Below, piece by piece: positions 17,693 to 24,440 of a stretch of 56,409 nucleotides of DNA. The stretch comes from an uncultured Slackia sp. (GTDB lineage: Bacteria > Actinomycetota > Coriobacteriia > Coriobacteriales > Eggerthellaceae): contig NZ_CAUHPG010000012.1 of NCBI RefSeq assembly GCF_959608125.1, positions 1 to 56,409 of the forward strand. The letters are read 5' to 3'. A model generated the notes under the pieces. It ran no database searches and was not told where the DNA came from. It worked only from the letters and a program-made list of their open reading frames with translations. The position numbers and the translations under genes were made by a program. Each line of letters begins with the position of its first letter. Within the stretch, counting starts at the first letter, position 1.

Positions 17693-18199
17693 ATGCGGGT
17701 TCATCTTGTGAAAGTGCGCGACCGCCGCGCCGACTGCGACGACCTCGACATGGTGCAGGGCTCCGTCGGATGCGACGCCGTCGCGCTCGACCTCGACGCG
17801 GAATGGGACGGCCTGACCGTCACGGTCGCGTTCGAGGGGTCGGGCGCGATGCGCACGGCCTCCAAGGGGCCCGACGGCTACGTGGTGCCGTGGGAATGCC
17901 TCGCGGAGCCGGGCGCGGTGCGCGTCGGCATAGAGGGCCGCGCCCAGGGGGTGCTGCTCAAGCACGCGAACATGGCGAGGCCGTTCCGCTGCCTGCGCTC
18001 GATGGACGCCGGCGAGGCGACGGCCCCGGGCGACCCGACCGAGAGCGAATGGAGGCGGCTCGCCGAGGAATGCCGAGAGGCGGCGGGGCATGCGACGAGG
18101 ATATCGGCGGGCGACGGGCGTCCGTCGATAGGCGGAAGGACCGGCGACCTGTACGTCGACGGCGAGACGGGCGAGCTCTGGGAGTTCGCGGAAAGGTAG
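17693..18199 (+). CDS. Phage fibre-/baseplate-type protein
   Basis: A 168-residue protein. The N-terminal domain (residues 1 to 100) has the pattern VTVAFEGSGAMRTAS with VPWECLAEPGAVRVGIEGR, typical of a beta-sandwich module found in many Gram-positive phage genes between lysin and fibre genes. A short helix follows, then the end motif SIGGRTGDLYVDGETGELWEF, which resembles the GDLYVD/GDFYIYE ending of the next fibre protein. It likely belongs to the virion adhesion apparatus. Confidence 0.65.
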   Translation: MRVHLVKVRDRRADCDDLDMVQGSVGCDAVALDLDAEWDGLTVTVAFEGSGAMRTASKGPDGYVVPWECLAEPGAVRVGIEGRAQGVLLKHANMARPFRCLRSMDAGEATAPGDPTESEWRRLAEECREAAGHATRISAGDGRPSIGGRTGDLYVDGETGELWEFAER

Positions 18200-18203
18200 G
18201 GAA

Positions 18204-18830
18204 ATGGCTCAGCAATGGGTTCAGAAGGGCAACCTCAAAGGCCCCAAGGGCGACCAGGGCGCGAAAGGCCCCGCGGGCGCGGCCGGCAAGTCGATCCGGC
18301 ACGCGAAGACCTCGGTGTCCGGCGGCTCCGACGTCGCCTACGGCTCCATCGTCCCCTCCGAGGGCATCCAGGCGGGCGACACCATCGTCGACGCCGACGG
18401 CTCGGTGTTCTCGGTCGAATCGGTCAACGGGGGCAGCTCGACCGCGCGAGTTGGCGCGAGACTCGCGAGCGTCAAGGGCCCGCGCGGCGAGCAGGGCGTG
18501 CCGGGCAAGGACGGCAAGGGCGTGTCCATCAAGGGATCGAAGCCGTCGGTCGGCGAGCTGCCCGGCTCCGGAAACGCCGAGGGCGACGCGTGGCTCGTCG
18601 GCGGCGACATGCACGTGTGGGACGGCTCCAAATGGAACAACGTCGGCAAGGTCCAAGGCCCGGCGGGCGAGCGCGGCCCAGCAGGCCCGGCGGGCGCGGC
18701 CGGTCCCGCAGGCCCCCAGGGTCCCGCAGGCCCGGGCGTATCCGCAGGCAGCGGCGCGCCGTCCCAGCAGGGCGTCCAAGGCCAGGCGTACGTCGACGTG
18801 ACGACGGGCGACTTCTACATCTACGAGTAG
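18204..18830 (+). CDS. Collagen-like tail fibre protein 1
   Basis: A 208-residue protein. Start MAQQWVQKGNLKGPKGDQGAKG is followed by two small beta modules and Gly-X-Y tracts at about 12 to 30, 92 to 110 and 152 to 175. The end YVDVTTGDFYIYE is typical of phage fibre termini. Gly-X-Y repeats form trimeric collagen-like rods in phage fibres. The first 30 residues are nearly the same as those of the next gene, suggesting a shared attachment peptide. Confidence 0.85.
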   Translation: MAQQWVQKGNLKGPKGDQGAKGPAGAAGKSIRHAKTSVSGGSDVAYGSIVPSEGIQAGDTIVDADGSVFSVESVNGGSSTARVGARLASVKGPRGEQGVPGKDGKGVSIKGSKPSVGELPGSGNAEGDAWLVGGDMHVWDGSKWNNVGKVQGPAGERGPAGPAGAAGPAGPQGPAGPGVSAGSGAPSQQGVQGQAYVDVTTGDFYIYE

Positions 18831-18834
18831 CGCC

Positions 18835-19248
18835 ATGCAGTGGGTGAACAAGGGATCCCTCAAGGGGCCCAAGGGCGACCAGGGGGCGCCCGGCGCCCAG
18901 GGTCCGGCCGGGCCGAAAGGCGACGCGGGCCCGAAGGGCGACGACGGCCTCGTCCGCGCCTCGGGCGACCCGTCGCGCGCCGTCGGCGTGGCGTCCGACC
19001 GGTACGGCCACCTCATCGGCGGCGGCGGCGACCCCGAGGACGAGCGCTACGTGGCGGTCGCGCTCGCGGGGCGCGTCCCCGTCGAGGTCGAGGGCCATGC
19101 GGCCGTCGGCGACCTGCTCGCGGCGACGCGGCGCGGCACCGTGCGCGCGGCCGGCCCGTCCGACCGGGGGAGCGTCGTCGGAAAGCTCGTCGGCCCGGAC
19201 CCCGACGGGCGCGACGGGTTCGCGAACATGCTCGCGGGGGTGTCCTAG
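18835..19248 (+). CDS. Collagen-like tail fibre protein 2
   Basis: A 137-residue protein whose start (MQWVNKGSLKGPKGDQGAPG) repeats the beginning of fibre protein 1. A Gly-X-Y run to about residue 40 is followed by a compact domain with RAVGVASDRYGHLIGGGG and GDLLAATRRGTVRAAGPSD, reminiscent of peptidase_G2-like or head domains at fibre tips. Its stop is immediately followed by the ATG of the cysteine-rich gene, indicating co-translation. Confidence 0.8.
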   Translation: MQWVNKGSLKGPKGDQGAPGAQGPAGPKGDAGPKGDDGLVRASGDPSRAVGVASDRYGHLIGGGGDPEDERYVAVALAGRVPVEVEGHAAVGDLLAATRRGTVRAAGPSDRGSVVGKLVGPDPDGRDGFANMLAGVS

Positions 19249-20097
19249 ATGCCGGGCGAGGCGCTGTCGGCGGCGTCCTTCAACGAGCTGAAGAGGCGCG
19301 TAAGGGCCGAGATGGCCAGGAGGAGCCACAACGGCGACCTGTCGGGCCACGTCCCGTCGGCGACGGTCGTGTCGGCCGGGAGCGCGGCGTCGAGGTCGGA
19401 CGCGTCGCCCGTTTTCGACGCGCTGCTTCGCGTCAACGACTTCGGGTCCGACAACTCGCTGTCGGAGAACAGGAAGGACTGGACGGTGCGCGGCATCGCC
19501 GAAGCCGTCGCGTTCGTCGGCAGGCTCGAGGGGGAGTCGCCGACCGCAGGCGCGTCGAGCTGCCGCGCCGCGTGCTCGGGCATGTGCCATTCCGCGTGCG
19601 CGACGTCGTGCTCGGGCTGCAGCGGCTGCTCGGGGTGCTCGACGTCCTGCGCGACGAGCTGCTCGTCGTGCTCGGGATGCTCCGGGTGCTCCGGATGCAG
19701 CAGCTCGTGCTCGTCGTGCACGTCCTGCTCGGGGTCTTGCGGGACGGGATGCAGCTCGTCCTGCGGGTACGGGTGCGGCTCGGGCCAGAACAAGGGCTGC
19801 TCCGGCTGCGCGATCGGGTGCTCGAGCTGCAGCGGGACCTGCCAGGGATGCTCGAGCTGCAGCGGGTGCAGCGGATGCGGAAGCGGGTGCAAGGGGTGCT
19901 CGGGCTCGTGCGGCGGGAGCTGCAAGACGTCCTGCTCCGGATGCAGCGGCTGCGGAAGCGGATGCTCGGGGTGCAGCGGGTGCAGCAGCGGATGCAGGTC
20001 GGGATGCTCCGGCTCGTGCCTGTCGAGCTGCACAACGTCGTGCTCGGCGACGTGTTCCGGAACATGCTTCGGCTCCTGCGAGGGGTCGAGCGGATAG
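19249..20097 (+). CDS. Cysteine-repeat protein, candidate radical-SAM-modified virion/tail component
   Basis: The protein has 282 residues. Residues 1 to 104 are an ordinary helical/acidic leader; SAASFNELKRRVRAEMARR resembles the short helical starts of phage tail proteins. Residues 105 to 282 hold 48 Cys in 178 positions: 20 gaps of two residues, 26 of three and one of seven, filled almost only with Ser and Gly (CSGCSGCSGC-type units). There is no secretion signal. It starts at the stop of a fibre gene and precedes a 94-aa protein and a radical SAM/SPASM enzyme, an arrangement that points to a leader plus modified core. Metal binding or disulfide-rich structure are alternatives. The exact family is unknown to me. 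Confidence 0.8.
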   Translation: MPGEALSAASFNELKRRVRAEMARRSHNGDLSGHVPSATVVSAGSAASRSDASPVFDALLRVNDFGSDNSLSENRKDWTVRGIAEAVAFVGRLEGESPTAGASSCRAACSGMCHSACATSCSGCSGCSGCSTSCATSCSSCSGCSGCSGCSSSCSSCTSCSGSCGTGCSSSCGYGCGSGQNKGCSGCAIGCSSCSGTCQGCSSCSGCSGCGSGCKGCSGSCGGSCKTSCSGCSGCGSGCSGCSGCSSGCRSGCSGSCLSSCTTSCSATCSGTCFGSCEGSSG

Positions 20098-20110
20098 AGA
20101 GGAGCGCCGA

Positions 20111-20395
20111 ATGGCGAAGAAATTCAAGGTCGACCAGGACGTGGTCGACTATCTGGAGCGCCTCACCTACGAGACGCGCGGCAAGATGAACCTGATCGAC
20201 TACGTCGTGACGGCCCACGCCGCGGACGCCGACGCGTCCGTCGTGGAGGGCAGGCCGTTCGCGAGCCTCATGGCGGGCTACGAGAAGTCCGCCGCCGAGT
20301 ACGAGGCCGCGAAGACCAGGTTCGCGGAGGACAACGGGATTTCCGGCGAGAACTGGACCATCGATTTCGCGACCTGCGAATGCACGGTGGCGTAG
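20111..20395 (+). CDS. Small protein between Cys-repeat gene and radical SAM gene (possible maturation partner)
   Basis: A 94-residue, mostly helical protein (KFKVDQDVVDYLERLTYETRGKMNLIDYV, then a second helix MAGYEKSAAEYEAAKTRF). It ends with ENWTIDFATCECTVA. The layout resembles small companion proteins found beside radical SAM peptide maturases of the Cys-repeat (CXXX-repeat modification) type; this is pattern memory, not a search. It starts after GAGAGGAGCG and is followed by the enzyme one base after its stop, so the stoichiometry is probably coupled. It could bind the leader, or be a second substrate through its two terminal Cys. Confidence 0.65.
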   Translation: MAKKFKVDQDVVDYLERLTYETRGKMNLIDYVVTAHAADADASVVEGRPFASLMAGYEKSAAEYEAAKTRFAEDNGISGENWTIDFATCECTVA

Positions 20396-20396
20396 C

Positions 20397-21719
20397 ATGA
20401 GGTCGGCGCCGCAGTACCAGGACGTCATCGCCCGGCTGTTCCCCGAGTACGCGAAGGAGGACCTGTCGGGGCTGACGCGCAGCATCACGTTCTGCGTGAC
20501 GAACGCATGCCAGCTCAGGTGCACGTACTGCTACGAGCACAACAAGGGCGGCGACAGGATGTCGTTCGAGACCGCGAAGAAGTTCGTCGACCTGCTCCTT
20601 CGCGAGGAGAAGGGCATGGGGCTGTATGCGAACAAGGAGCTCACCCCCGCGGTCGTCCTCGACTTCATAGGAGGCGAGCCGCTCCTCGAGATAGACCTGA
20701 TCGAGCGCATCGTCGACTACTTCCAGGAGCAGTGCTTCCTCATGGGGCATCCATGGGGGGAGCGGTTCATGGTCTCGATCTGCTCGAACGGCGTCGCATA
20801 CAGGGACCCCCGCGTGCAGAGGTTCCTGGAACGCCGTAAGAACGTGCTGTCGTTCTCGGTGACGCTCGACGGGACGAGGGAGATGCACGACGCATGCCGC
20901 GTGTTCGCGGGCACCGGGGAGGGGAGCTACGACCTCGCCTACGACGCCGCGACGGATTGGATGTCGCGCGGCAACTACATGGGGTCGAAAGTCACCATCG
21001 CGCCCGGCAACGTGGACAGGCTCTACGATGCCTTCTGCCACATGCTCGCGGCCGGATACCGCGACATACACGCAAATTGCGTCTACGAGGAGGGTTGGAC
21101 GGCCGACCACGCCGCCGAGCTCTACCGCCAGCTGAAGATGATCGGCCGCAAGATCATCGCGGACGGGGTCTCGATGGAGGACCTCTACTTCGCGATGTTC
21201 GACGAGGGGCTGTTCGTGCCGATGGACGCGGCCGACAACGACAACTGGTGCGGAGGGACCGGCCTCATGATCGCATGCGACTGGAACGGGAACATCCTGC
21301 CGTGCATCAGGTACATGGACATGTCGCTTGCGGGGAAGAGGCCGCCGCTCGTCATAGGCAACGTCGACGACGGGATCCTGCGGACGCCCGAGTGCGCGGC
21401 GTGCTGGGAGAGGCTCGGACGCATCACGCGGCGCTCCCAGTCGACCGACGAGTGCTTCTTCTGCCCGATCGCCAAGGGCTGCGCATGGTGCTCGGCGTAC
21501 AACTACGAGGTGTTCGGCACGGCCGACAAGAGGGCGACGTTCATCTGCCCGATGCACAAGGCGCGCGCCCTGGCGAACGCCTGGTTCTGGCCGCGCTACT
21601 GGAAGGCGTCGGGCGAGGGCGGGGAGTACGTCCTGCACGTCCCCGACGAGTGGGCGCTCGAGATAATCGGGGCGGAAGAGCTGGCCGAGATCAAGTCGAT
21701 GTGCGCCGCGCCCGCCTAG
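20397..21719 (+). CDS. Radical SAM/SPASM enzyme, predicted peptide/protein maturase
   Basis: The enzyme has 440 residues. The radical SAM cluster motif is Cys38-QLR-Cys42-TY-Cys45. GGEP lies near residue 93, SICSNG near 130 and SVTLDG near 160. The SPASM region has Cys285, Cys294, Cys303, then Cys353, Cys356, Cys362, Cys365 and Cys384, enough for two auxiliary iron-sulfur clusters. This is the architecture of thioether-forming and related RiPP maturases (anSME/SCIFF-maturase type). The obvious substrate is the Cys-repeat protein two genes upstream. An oxygen-sensitive enzyme fits an anaerobic host. An intrinsic terminator closes the operon after this gene. Confidence 0.9.
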   Translation: MRSAPQYQDVIARLFPEYAKEDLSGLTRSITFCVTNACQLRCTYCYEHNKGGDRMSFETAKKFVDLLLREEKGMGLYANKELTPAVVLDFIGGEPLLEIDLIERIVDYFQEQCFLMGHPWGERFMVSICSNGVAYRDPRVQRFLERRKNVLSFSVTLDGTREMHDACRVFAGTGEGSYDLAYDAATDWMSRGNYMGSKVTIAPGNVDRLYDAFCHMLAAGYRDIHANCVYEEGWTADHAAELYRQLKMIGRKIIADGVSMEDLYFAMFDEGLFVPMDAADNDNWCGGTGLMIACDWNGNILPCIRYMDMSLAGKRPPLVIGNVDDGILRTPECAACWERLGRITRRSQSTDECFFCPIAKGCAWCSAYNYEVFGTADKRATFICPMHKARALANAWFWPRYWKASGEGGEYVLHVPDEWALEIIGAEELAEIKSMCAAPA

Positions 21720-21764
21720 GGGCGTCAGGAAAGGCGATGGGGACTTACCAGGGAACGCGAGCAA

Positions 21765-21792
21765 GGGGGCGCTTCGGCGCCCCCTCTTTTTT
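21765..21792 (+). terminator. Terminator of the late operon
   Basis: GGGGGCGC (21765 to 21772) pairs with GCGCCCCC (21777 to 21784) around a TTCG tetraloop, then TCTTTTTT. It ends the phage late transcript and separates it from the leftward cassette. Confidence 0.9.
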
Positions 21793-21808
21793 CATGCCCG
21801 GATGCGGG

Positions 21809-21991
21809 CTATTCGCCTTTCGCCCGCTCGTATTCGCGGCGTATCAGCTCGCGCACCCACGCGCCGCTGTATCCGTTCTCGCGCATCCAGTCGTAGACCT
21901 CGCGGTCGGCGGGGAAGAACTTCACGGTGACGTTCTTCACGTTGGCGGCGCGGTAGGCGTTGGTGGCCTTCTTCTGGGCTTCGGTGGCCAT
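21809..21991 (-). CDS. Small RHH-like/DUF protein (60 aa)
   Basis: A 60-residue basic protein reading ATEAQKKATNAYRAANVKNV, then VKFFPADREVYDWMRENGYSGAWVRELIRREYE. A beta-strand plus two helices is the ribbon-helix-helix size class. Closely similar short proteins (KA.xKYxKxNxKqixlKF.. pattern) are common on mobile elements of Gram-positive bacteria. The start at 21991 follows GAGGAACGG at good distance. It is the third gene of a leftward cassette and could repress it, but its function is not known to me. Confidence 0.75.
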   Translation of the reverse strand: MATEAQKKATNAYRAANVKNVTVKFFPADREVYDWMRENGYSGAWVRELIRREYERAKGE

Positions 21992-21993
21992 GG

Positions 21994-22083
21994 CTATTCT
22001 CCGTTCCTCTTCCGGCGGTTCATTCTGTAGATCACGGTCGAGACGATGAACGAGACCGTGAAGGCTATGATTGCGGTCTTCAT
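21994..22083 (-). CDS. 29-aa membrane peptide
   Basis: A short reading frame, MKTAIIAFTVSFIVSTVIYR, followed by basic residues. It has one hydrophobic helix and a positively charged C-terminus (NRRKRNGE), a GAAAGGAAAAG ribosome binding site, and a stop two bases before the next start. Size and charge are those of small membrane toxins or membrane-protein modulators. Position in a promoter-driven cassette supports translation. Confidence 0.6.
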   Translation of the reverse strand: MKTAIIAFTVSFIVSTVIYRMNRRKRNGE

Positions 22084-22149
22084 TGCGCTTTTCCTTTCGT
22101 GTAAGATTGGAACGGCGGGGAAGCCGCTCCAACGGCTCCCCCCTGGTTC

Positions 22150-22284
22150 TTAAGGCCTCCTTGCGTGCTTTCCGGGCTGCTTAGAGGCCTTTCTTCTTGC
22201 AACCGCTTCGGCTATGAGGTCCACCGCCTTGCTGACGACGGAGCCGACGATAGCCGAGACGATCGCGGTCATCATCTCTTCCAT
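22150..22284 (-). CDS. 44-aa amphipathic peptide, first gene of leftward cassette
   Basis: The peptide begins MEEMMTAIVSAIVGSVVSKA and continues VDLIAEAVARRKASKQ with a basic tail. It would form one long amphipathic or membrane-bound helix. It has a near-perfect Shine-Dalgarno (AAAGGAGGTG) seven bases before ATG 22284 and a consensus promoter 35 to 63 bases upstream, so it is likely well expressed. It could be a type I-like toxin, a membrane-active phage moron peptide or a small regulator. No homologue is recognised. Confidence 0.65.
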   Translation of the reverse strand: MEEMMTAIVSAIVGSVVSKAVDLIAEAVARRKASKQPGKHARRP

Positions 22285-22318
22285 CCTGCATCACCTCCTT
22301 TCTCAACTCGATGTCTAT

Positions 22319-22347
22319 ATTATAGGGCAAGTACCATAATAATGCAA
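22319..22347 (-). promoter_or_regulatory. Consensus sigma-70-type promoter for the leftward cassette
   Basis: On the minus strand, TTGCAT (22347 to 22342) and TATAAT (22324 to 22319) are separated by exactly 17 bases. This is the best promoter match in the prophage and lies just upstream of the 44-aa peptide gene. Confidence 0.8.
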
Positions 22348-22395
22348 GTGGATGCCCTATATTTCTCCGCATCGACCTGGTATTTTCGCCTATGA

Positions 22396-22425
22396 AAACG
22401 CGAAAGACCGCCACGAATGGCGGTC
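22396..22425 (-). terminator. Terminator of the toxin-antitoxin operon (leftward)
   Basis: On the minus strand, GACCGCCA and TGGCGGTC pair around a TTCG loop and are followed by TTTCGCGTTTTC. It lies about 50 bases after the stop of the RelA/SpoT-like gene. Confidence 0.75.
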
Positions 22426-22474
22426 GATGAAACAATCTGGTGCACCCTGTTGTTCGCGCCTATGGCAATTCCGT

Positions 22475-23452
22475 TCAGCCTATGAAACCCCCGACGAACC
22501 TAGTGAACGCCGATATGTCGCCGAAATAGTTCGGATAAGCGCGTTTGATCTGGTCGATCGACGACGCCTTCACCAAAACGTAATTGTGGCAGCCTCCGTC
22601 TCTCTCCCTGGAGATGTACTCGTCGACGGCCCCTTGCGCCGGCACTCCCGATATCGACAGGTACTGCTCCTCCGTGTTGAGGTCTACGAGGACGTACTCG
22701 TTCGTCTGCAAAGGCGCTTGCTCCGAGATTATGCTGCTTGCTTCGCACGCCGCATCCAGCACCTCTATGACGTGGGCCTCGGATTCCGCTTTCTCCAATT
22801 CCCCGCGGATCGCCGAGACGGCCCCGTCGGCCCCTCCCTCTTCGTGGGCGGCTATAAGCTTCGATGCGGCCAGGAAGAATCGCGCGGCCGATGTGCCCTT
22901 CTCGTCGTACTTCAGCCTGCTTCTCCCGGTCGCGAGGTCGTACATCTCGACGGCCGTGGCCCATGCGTGCTGCATCGCCGTCCTCACCTGGAGTTCCGCC
23001 CACAGGTCCCATCCAAGCGAATCGTCTTCGTATTTGAATATGTAGTGCCTGCATCGATATCCGCTTTGCCTGGGGCTGCCGATGTAGTCCCTGTTCGACG
23101 ACTTGTCGAGATTGCACCCGTCGAGCGAGGCCGCCATGGAGCAGGCGTTCTCGAACGATTCCATATCGTCGAGAACCACCCTGCATCCGGCTATGTCGTA
23201 CATCGTCGCGAGATTGCGCGGCGTTCCGTCGCGGCGCAGCTTGTCGACGATCGTGTCGTATTTCTTTATCCGTCCCGCAACCAGTCCGCCTGGTATGCTC
23301 CCTGCGGATTCGAACAGGCGTTGGAGCGGGTGCTTGTGCACCTCTCGCCAGTAATTGACTATTTCGACATCTTCGGGGCTTGCCAGGTCTGGTGCCGTCG
23401 CTATTCTCTCGCCGGCCCTCTTGATGTCCTTCTTGGAAAACCTTGCAGTCAT
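22475..23452 (-). CDS. RelA/SpoT-domain nucleotidyl/pyrophosphotransferase toxin (toxSAS-like)
   Basis: The protein has 325 residues. The synthetase fold spans about 55 to 175: GRIKKYDTIVDKLRR (61 to 74), MYDIAGCRVVL (84 to 94), GSPRQSGYRCRHYIF (125 to 139) and ELQVRTAMQHAW (153 to 164). No HD hydrolase and no TGS/ACT regulatory domain is visible, and a C-terminal region of about 150 residues follows. Known toxSAS enzymes make (pp)pApp or pyrophosphorylate the tRNA 3' CCA end. The gene overlaps the stop of the upstream Panacea gene (ATGA). This pairing matches reported toxSAS:PanA toxin-antitoxin modules, several of which defend against other phages. Confidence 0.88.
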   Translation of the reverse strand: MTARFSKKDIKRAGERIATAPDLASPEDVEIVNYWREVHKHPLQRLFESAGSIPGGLVAGRIKKYDTIVDKLRRDGTPRNLATMYDIAGCRVVLDDMESFENACSMAASLDGCNLDKSSNRDYIGSPRQSGYRCRHYIFKYEDDSLGWDLWAELQVRTAMQHAWATAVEMYDLATGRSRLKYDEKGTSAARFFLAASKLIAAHEEGGADGAVSAIRGELEKAESEAHVIEVLDAACEASSIISEQAPLQTNEYVLVDLNTEEQYLSISGVPAQGAVDEYISRERDGGCHNYVLVKASSIDQIKRAYPNYFGDISAFTRFVGGFIG

Positions 23453-23904
23453 GAGAAAACGGGGTTGGAAGCTGCCGAAGGGCTTCCGTAGAACGCCTTC
23501 ATGACGCTCTTCGGAATGACCCTGCTGCACCGCGCGTCGGGGGCGCATCCCGCGCGGGCGTTGAGCCACGGGGCCTCCTTGTGGCTCATATCGCTCAATT
23601 GCGAGCCGTTATACTCGCCGAGCCGCGACAGGACGTGGTCGATCGACGCCGCTTCGTCACGAGACGGAGCGTTGCGCTCGCCGAAGGCGCCGCGCGATAT
23701 GACGAACCTCTTCCTGTGCCTCGAGAAAAGGGCCGGCGACACCGGGCCGTTCGCCCAGGCCTGGAAGTCCTCGGGGAACAGCTCGCTCCCGGTCCTTACG
23801 AGGTGGTACGCCTGGCTGTAGAATGCGAGCTTCTGGAGCTTCATGGTGGACAGGCTCCCGCATTCTTCGAGTATGTATGCAGCGACGTCGGTTACGTCTG
23901 CCAT
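23449..23904 (-). CDS. Panacea-domain antitoxin (PanA/SocA-like)
   Basis: A 151-residue protein. The Panacea signature is visible at residues 20 to 60: TMKLQKLAFYSQAYHLVRTG, then LFPEDFQAWANGPVSPALF. Panacea domains neutralise many unrelated toxins, including RelA/SpoT-type ones, by direct binding. I chose the ATG at 23904, which has AGGAG at eight bases; two upstream ATGs in frame would add poorly conserved leader sequence. It is the first gene of the two-gene leftward operon. Placing antitoxin before toxin is usual for this class. Confidence 0.88.
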   Translation of the reverse strand: MADVTDVAAYILEECGSLSTMKLQKLAFYSQAYHLVRTGSELFPEDFQAWANGPVSPALFSRHRKRFVISRGAFGERNAPSRDEAASIDHVLSRLGEYNGSQLSDMSHKEAPWLNARAGCAPDARCSRVIPKSVMKAFYGSPSAASNPVFS

Positions 23905-24440
23905 ATCATCAGCTCCTTTCATGCTCGCTGTGTTTATAAAAATGAGTATATTAAACTTCATCTTTGTCTGGCGAAAGGGTGTTTTCGGCGAGCGGCAGGC
24001 GGCCGTATATGCGCCGCGTGGACGAAGCAGCCGAGAAACGCGAAGGGGCCGCCGTGGTAGGCGACCCCCGCTTGTCCCCGCCGGACGTGCCGTCGCGGGG
24101 ACTCTTCGGCGATGTTCTACACGCAGCGCGGCCTCCGTCCTTCAAAGTGTCGAAACGGTGCCGGCATGCCCGACGAGGCTCCATTCCCGGTATGATTCTC
24201 GCCGTTGTAAATATCCCAGGCATATCCTAAATGCACGATTATTAGGCCGCTTCGGACGCTTTCGCCGCTTGCAGCTGTCTATAATGCCTGGTCGGGCGCG
24301 TGCGCCCCGTCGAGTTTGTCGCCGTCTGTCTTAACGAGACTCATGGTACAGCTCGCGGGCAGCGTGCCCGTATAGTATCGGTTGTGCCGGAGTCGCCGTC
24401 ATGCACGGGTTCTTGCTCCGGACTGTTTGAAAGGAGCGGA
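23905..24440. other. Gene-poor junction between prophage 1 and host terC
   Basis: No reading frame here has a plausible start, ribosome binding site and composition. An AT-rich patch at 23925 to 23965 probably holds the promoter of the Panacea operon. A TATAAT at 24280 to 24285 without a clear -35 may serve terC. The prophage right attachment site is expected in this stretch but cannot be located without the left end. Confidence 0.6.

Larger units (their letters stand above)
1..24230. mobile_element. Prophage 1 (siphovirus-type), left end outside the window
   Basis: A continuous set of phage morphogenesis genes in the usual order (terminase, portal, MuF, scaffold, capsid, connectors, tail, holin/endolysin, fibres) runs from the left edge. 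Accessory leftward genes follow up to about 23.9 kb, and host genes begin with terC at 24.4 kb. No integrase, repressor or replication gene is visible, so the early region lies to the left. The right boundary is placed in the gene-poor stretch 23.9 to 24.4 kb and is approximate. No att core can be recognised without the left end. Confidence 0.93.

Noticed and set aside
19561..20060. CRISPR array or DNA satellite in the Cys-repeat region
   Set aside because: Repeats are three- to four-codon units of irregular length inside a coding frame, with no spacer-repeat alternation. No CRISPR array was seen anywhere in the window.
19249..20097. Metallothionein interpretation of the Cys-repeat protein
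   Set aside because: Metallothioneins are short and lack a 100-residue leader and a dedicated radical SAM gene. It is kept only as a weak alternative.
18840..20189. Long open frames overlapping the Cys-repeat gene on the same and opposite strands (449 aa in another forward frame, 262 aa reverse)
   Set aside because: They are by-products of a GC-rich TGC/GGC/TCG codon repeat that lacks stop codons in other frames. They have no suitable starts or sites and cross several real genes.
21737..22030. Forward frame after the radical SAM gene
   Set aside because: It would read through the late-operon terminator and antisense to the RHH-like gene, and its sequence is low-complexity Gly/Val.
23964..24230. 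Small open frame between the antitoxin gene and terC (88 aa)
   Set aside because: Poor start context, no ribosome binding site, and a composition typical of shadow frames.
24241..24440. yybP-ykoY manganese riboswitch upstream of terC
   Set aside because: terC genes are often controlled this way, but the conserved loop and paired elements could not be found by eye.
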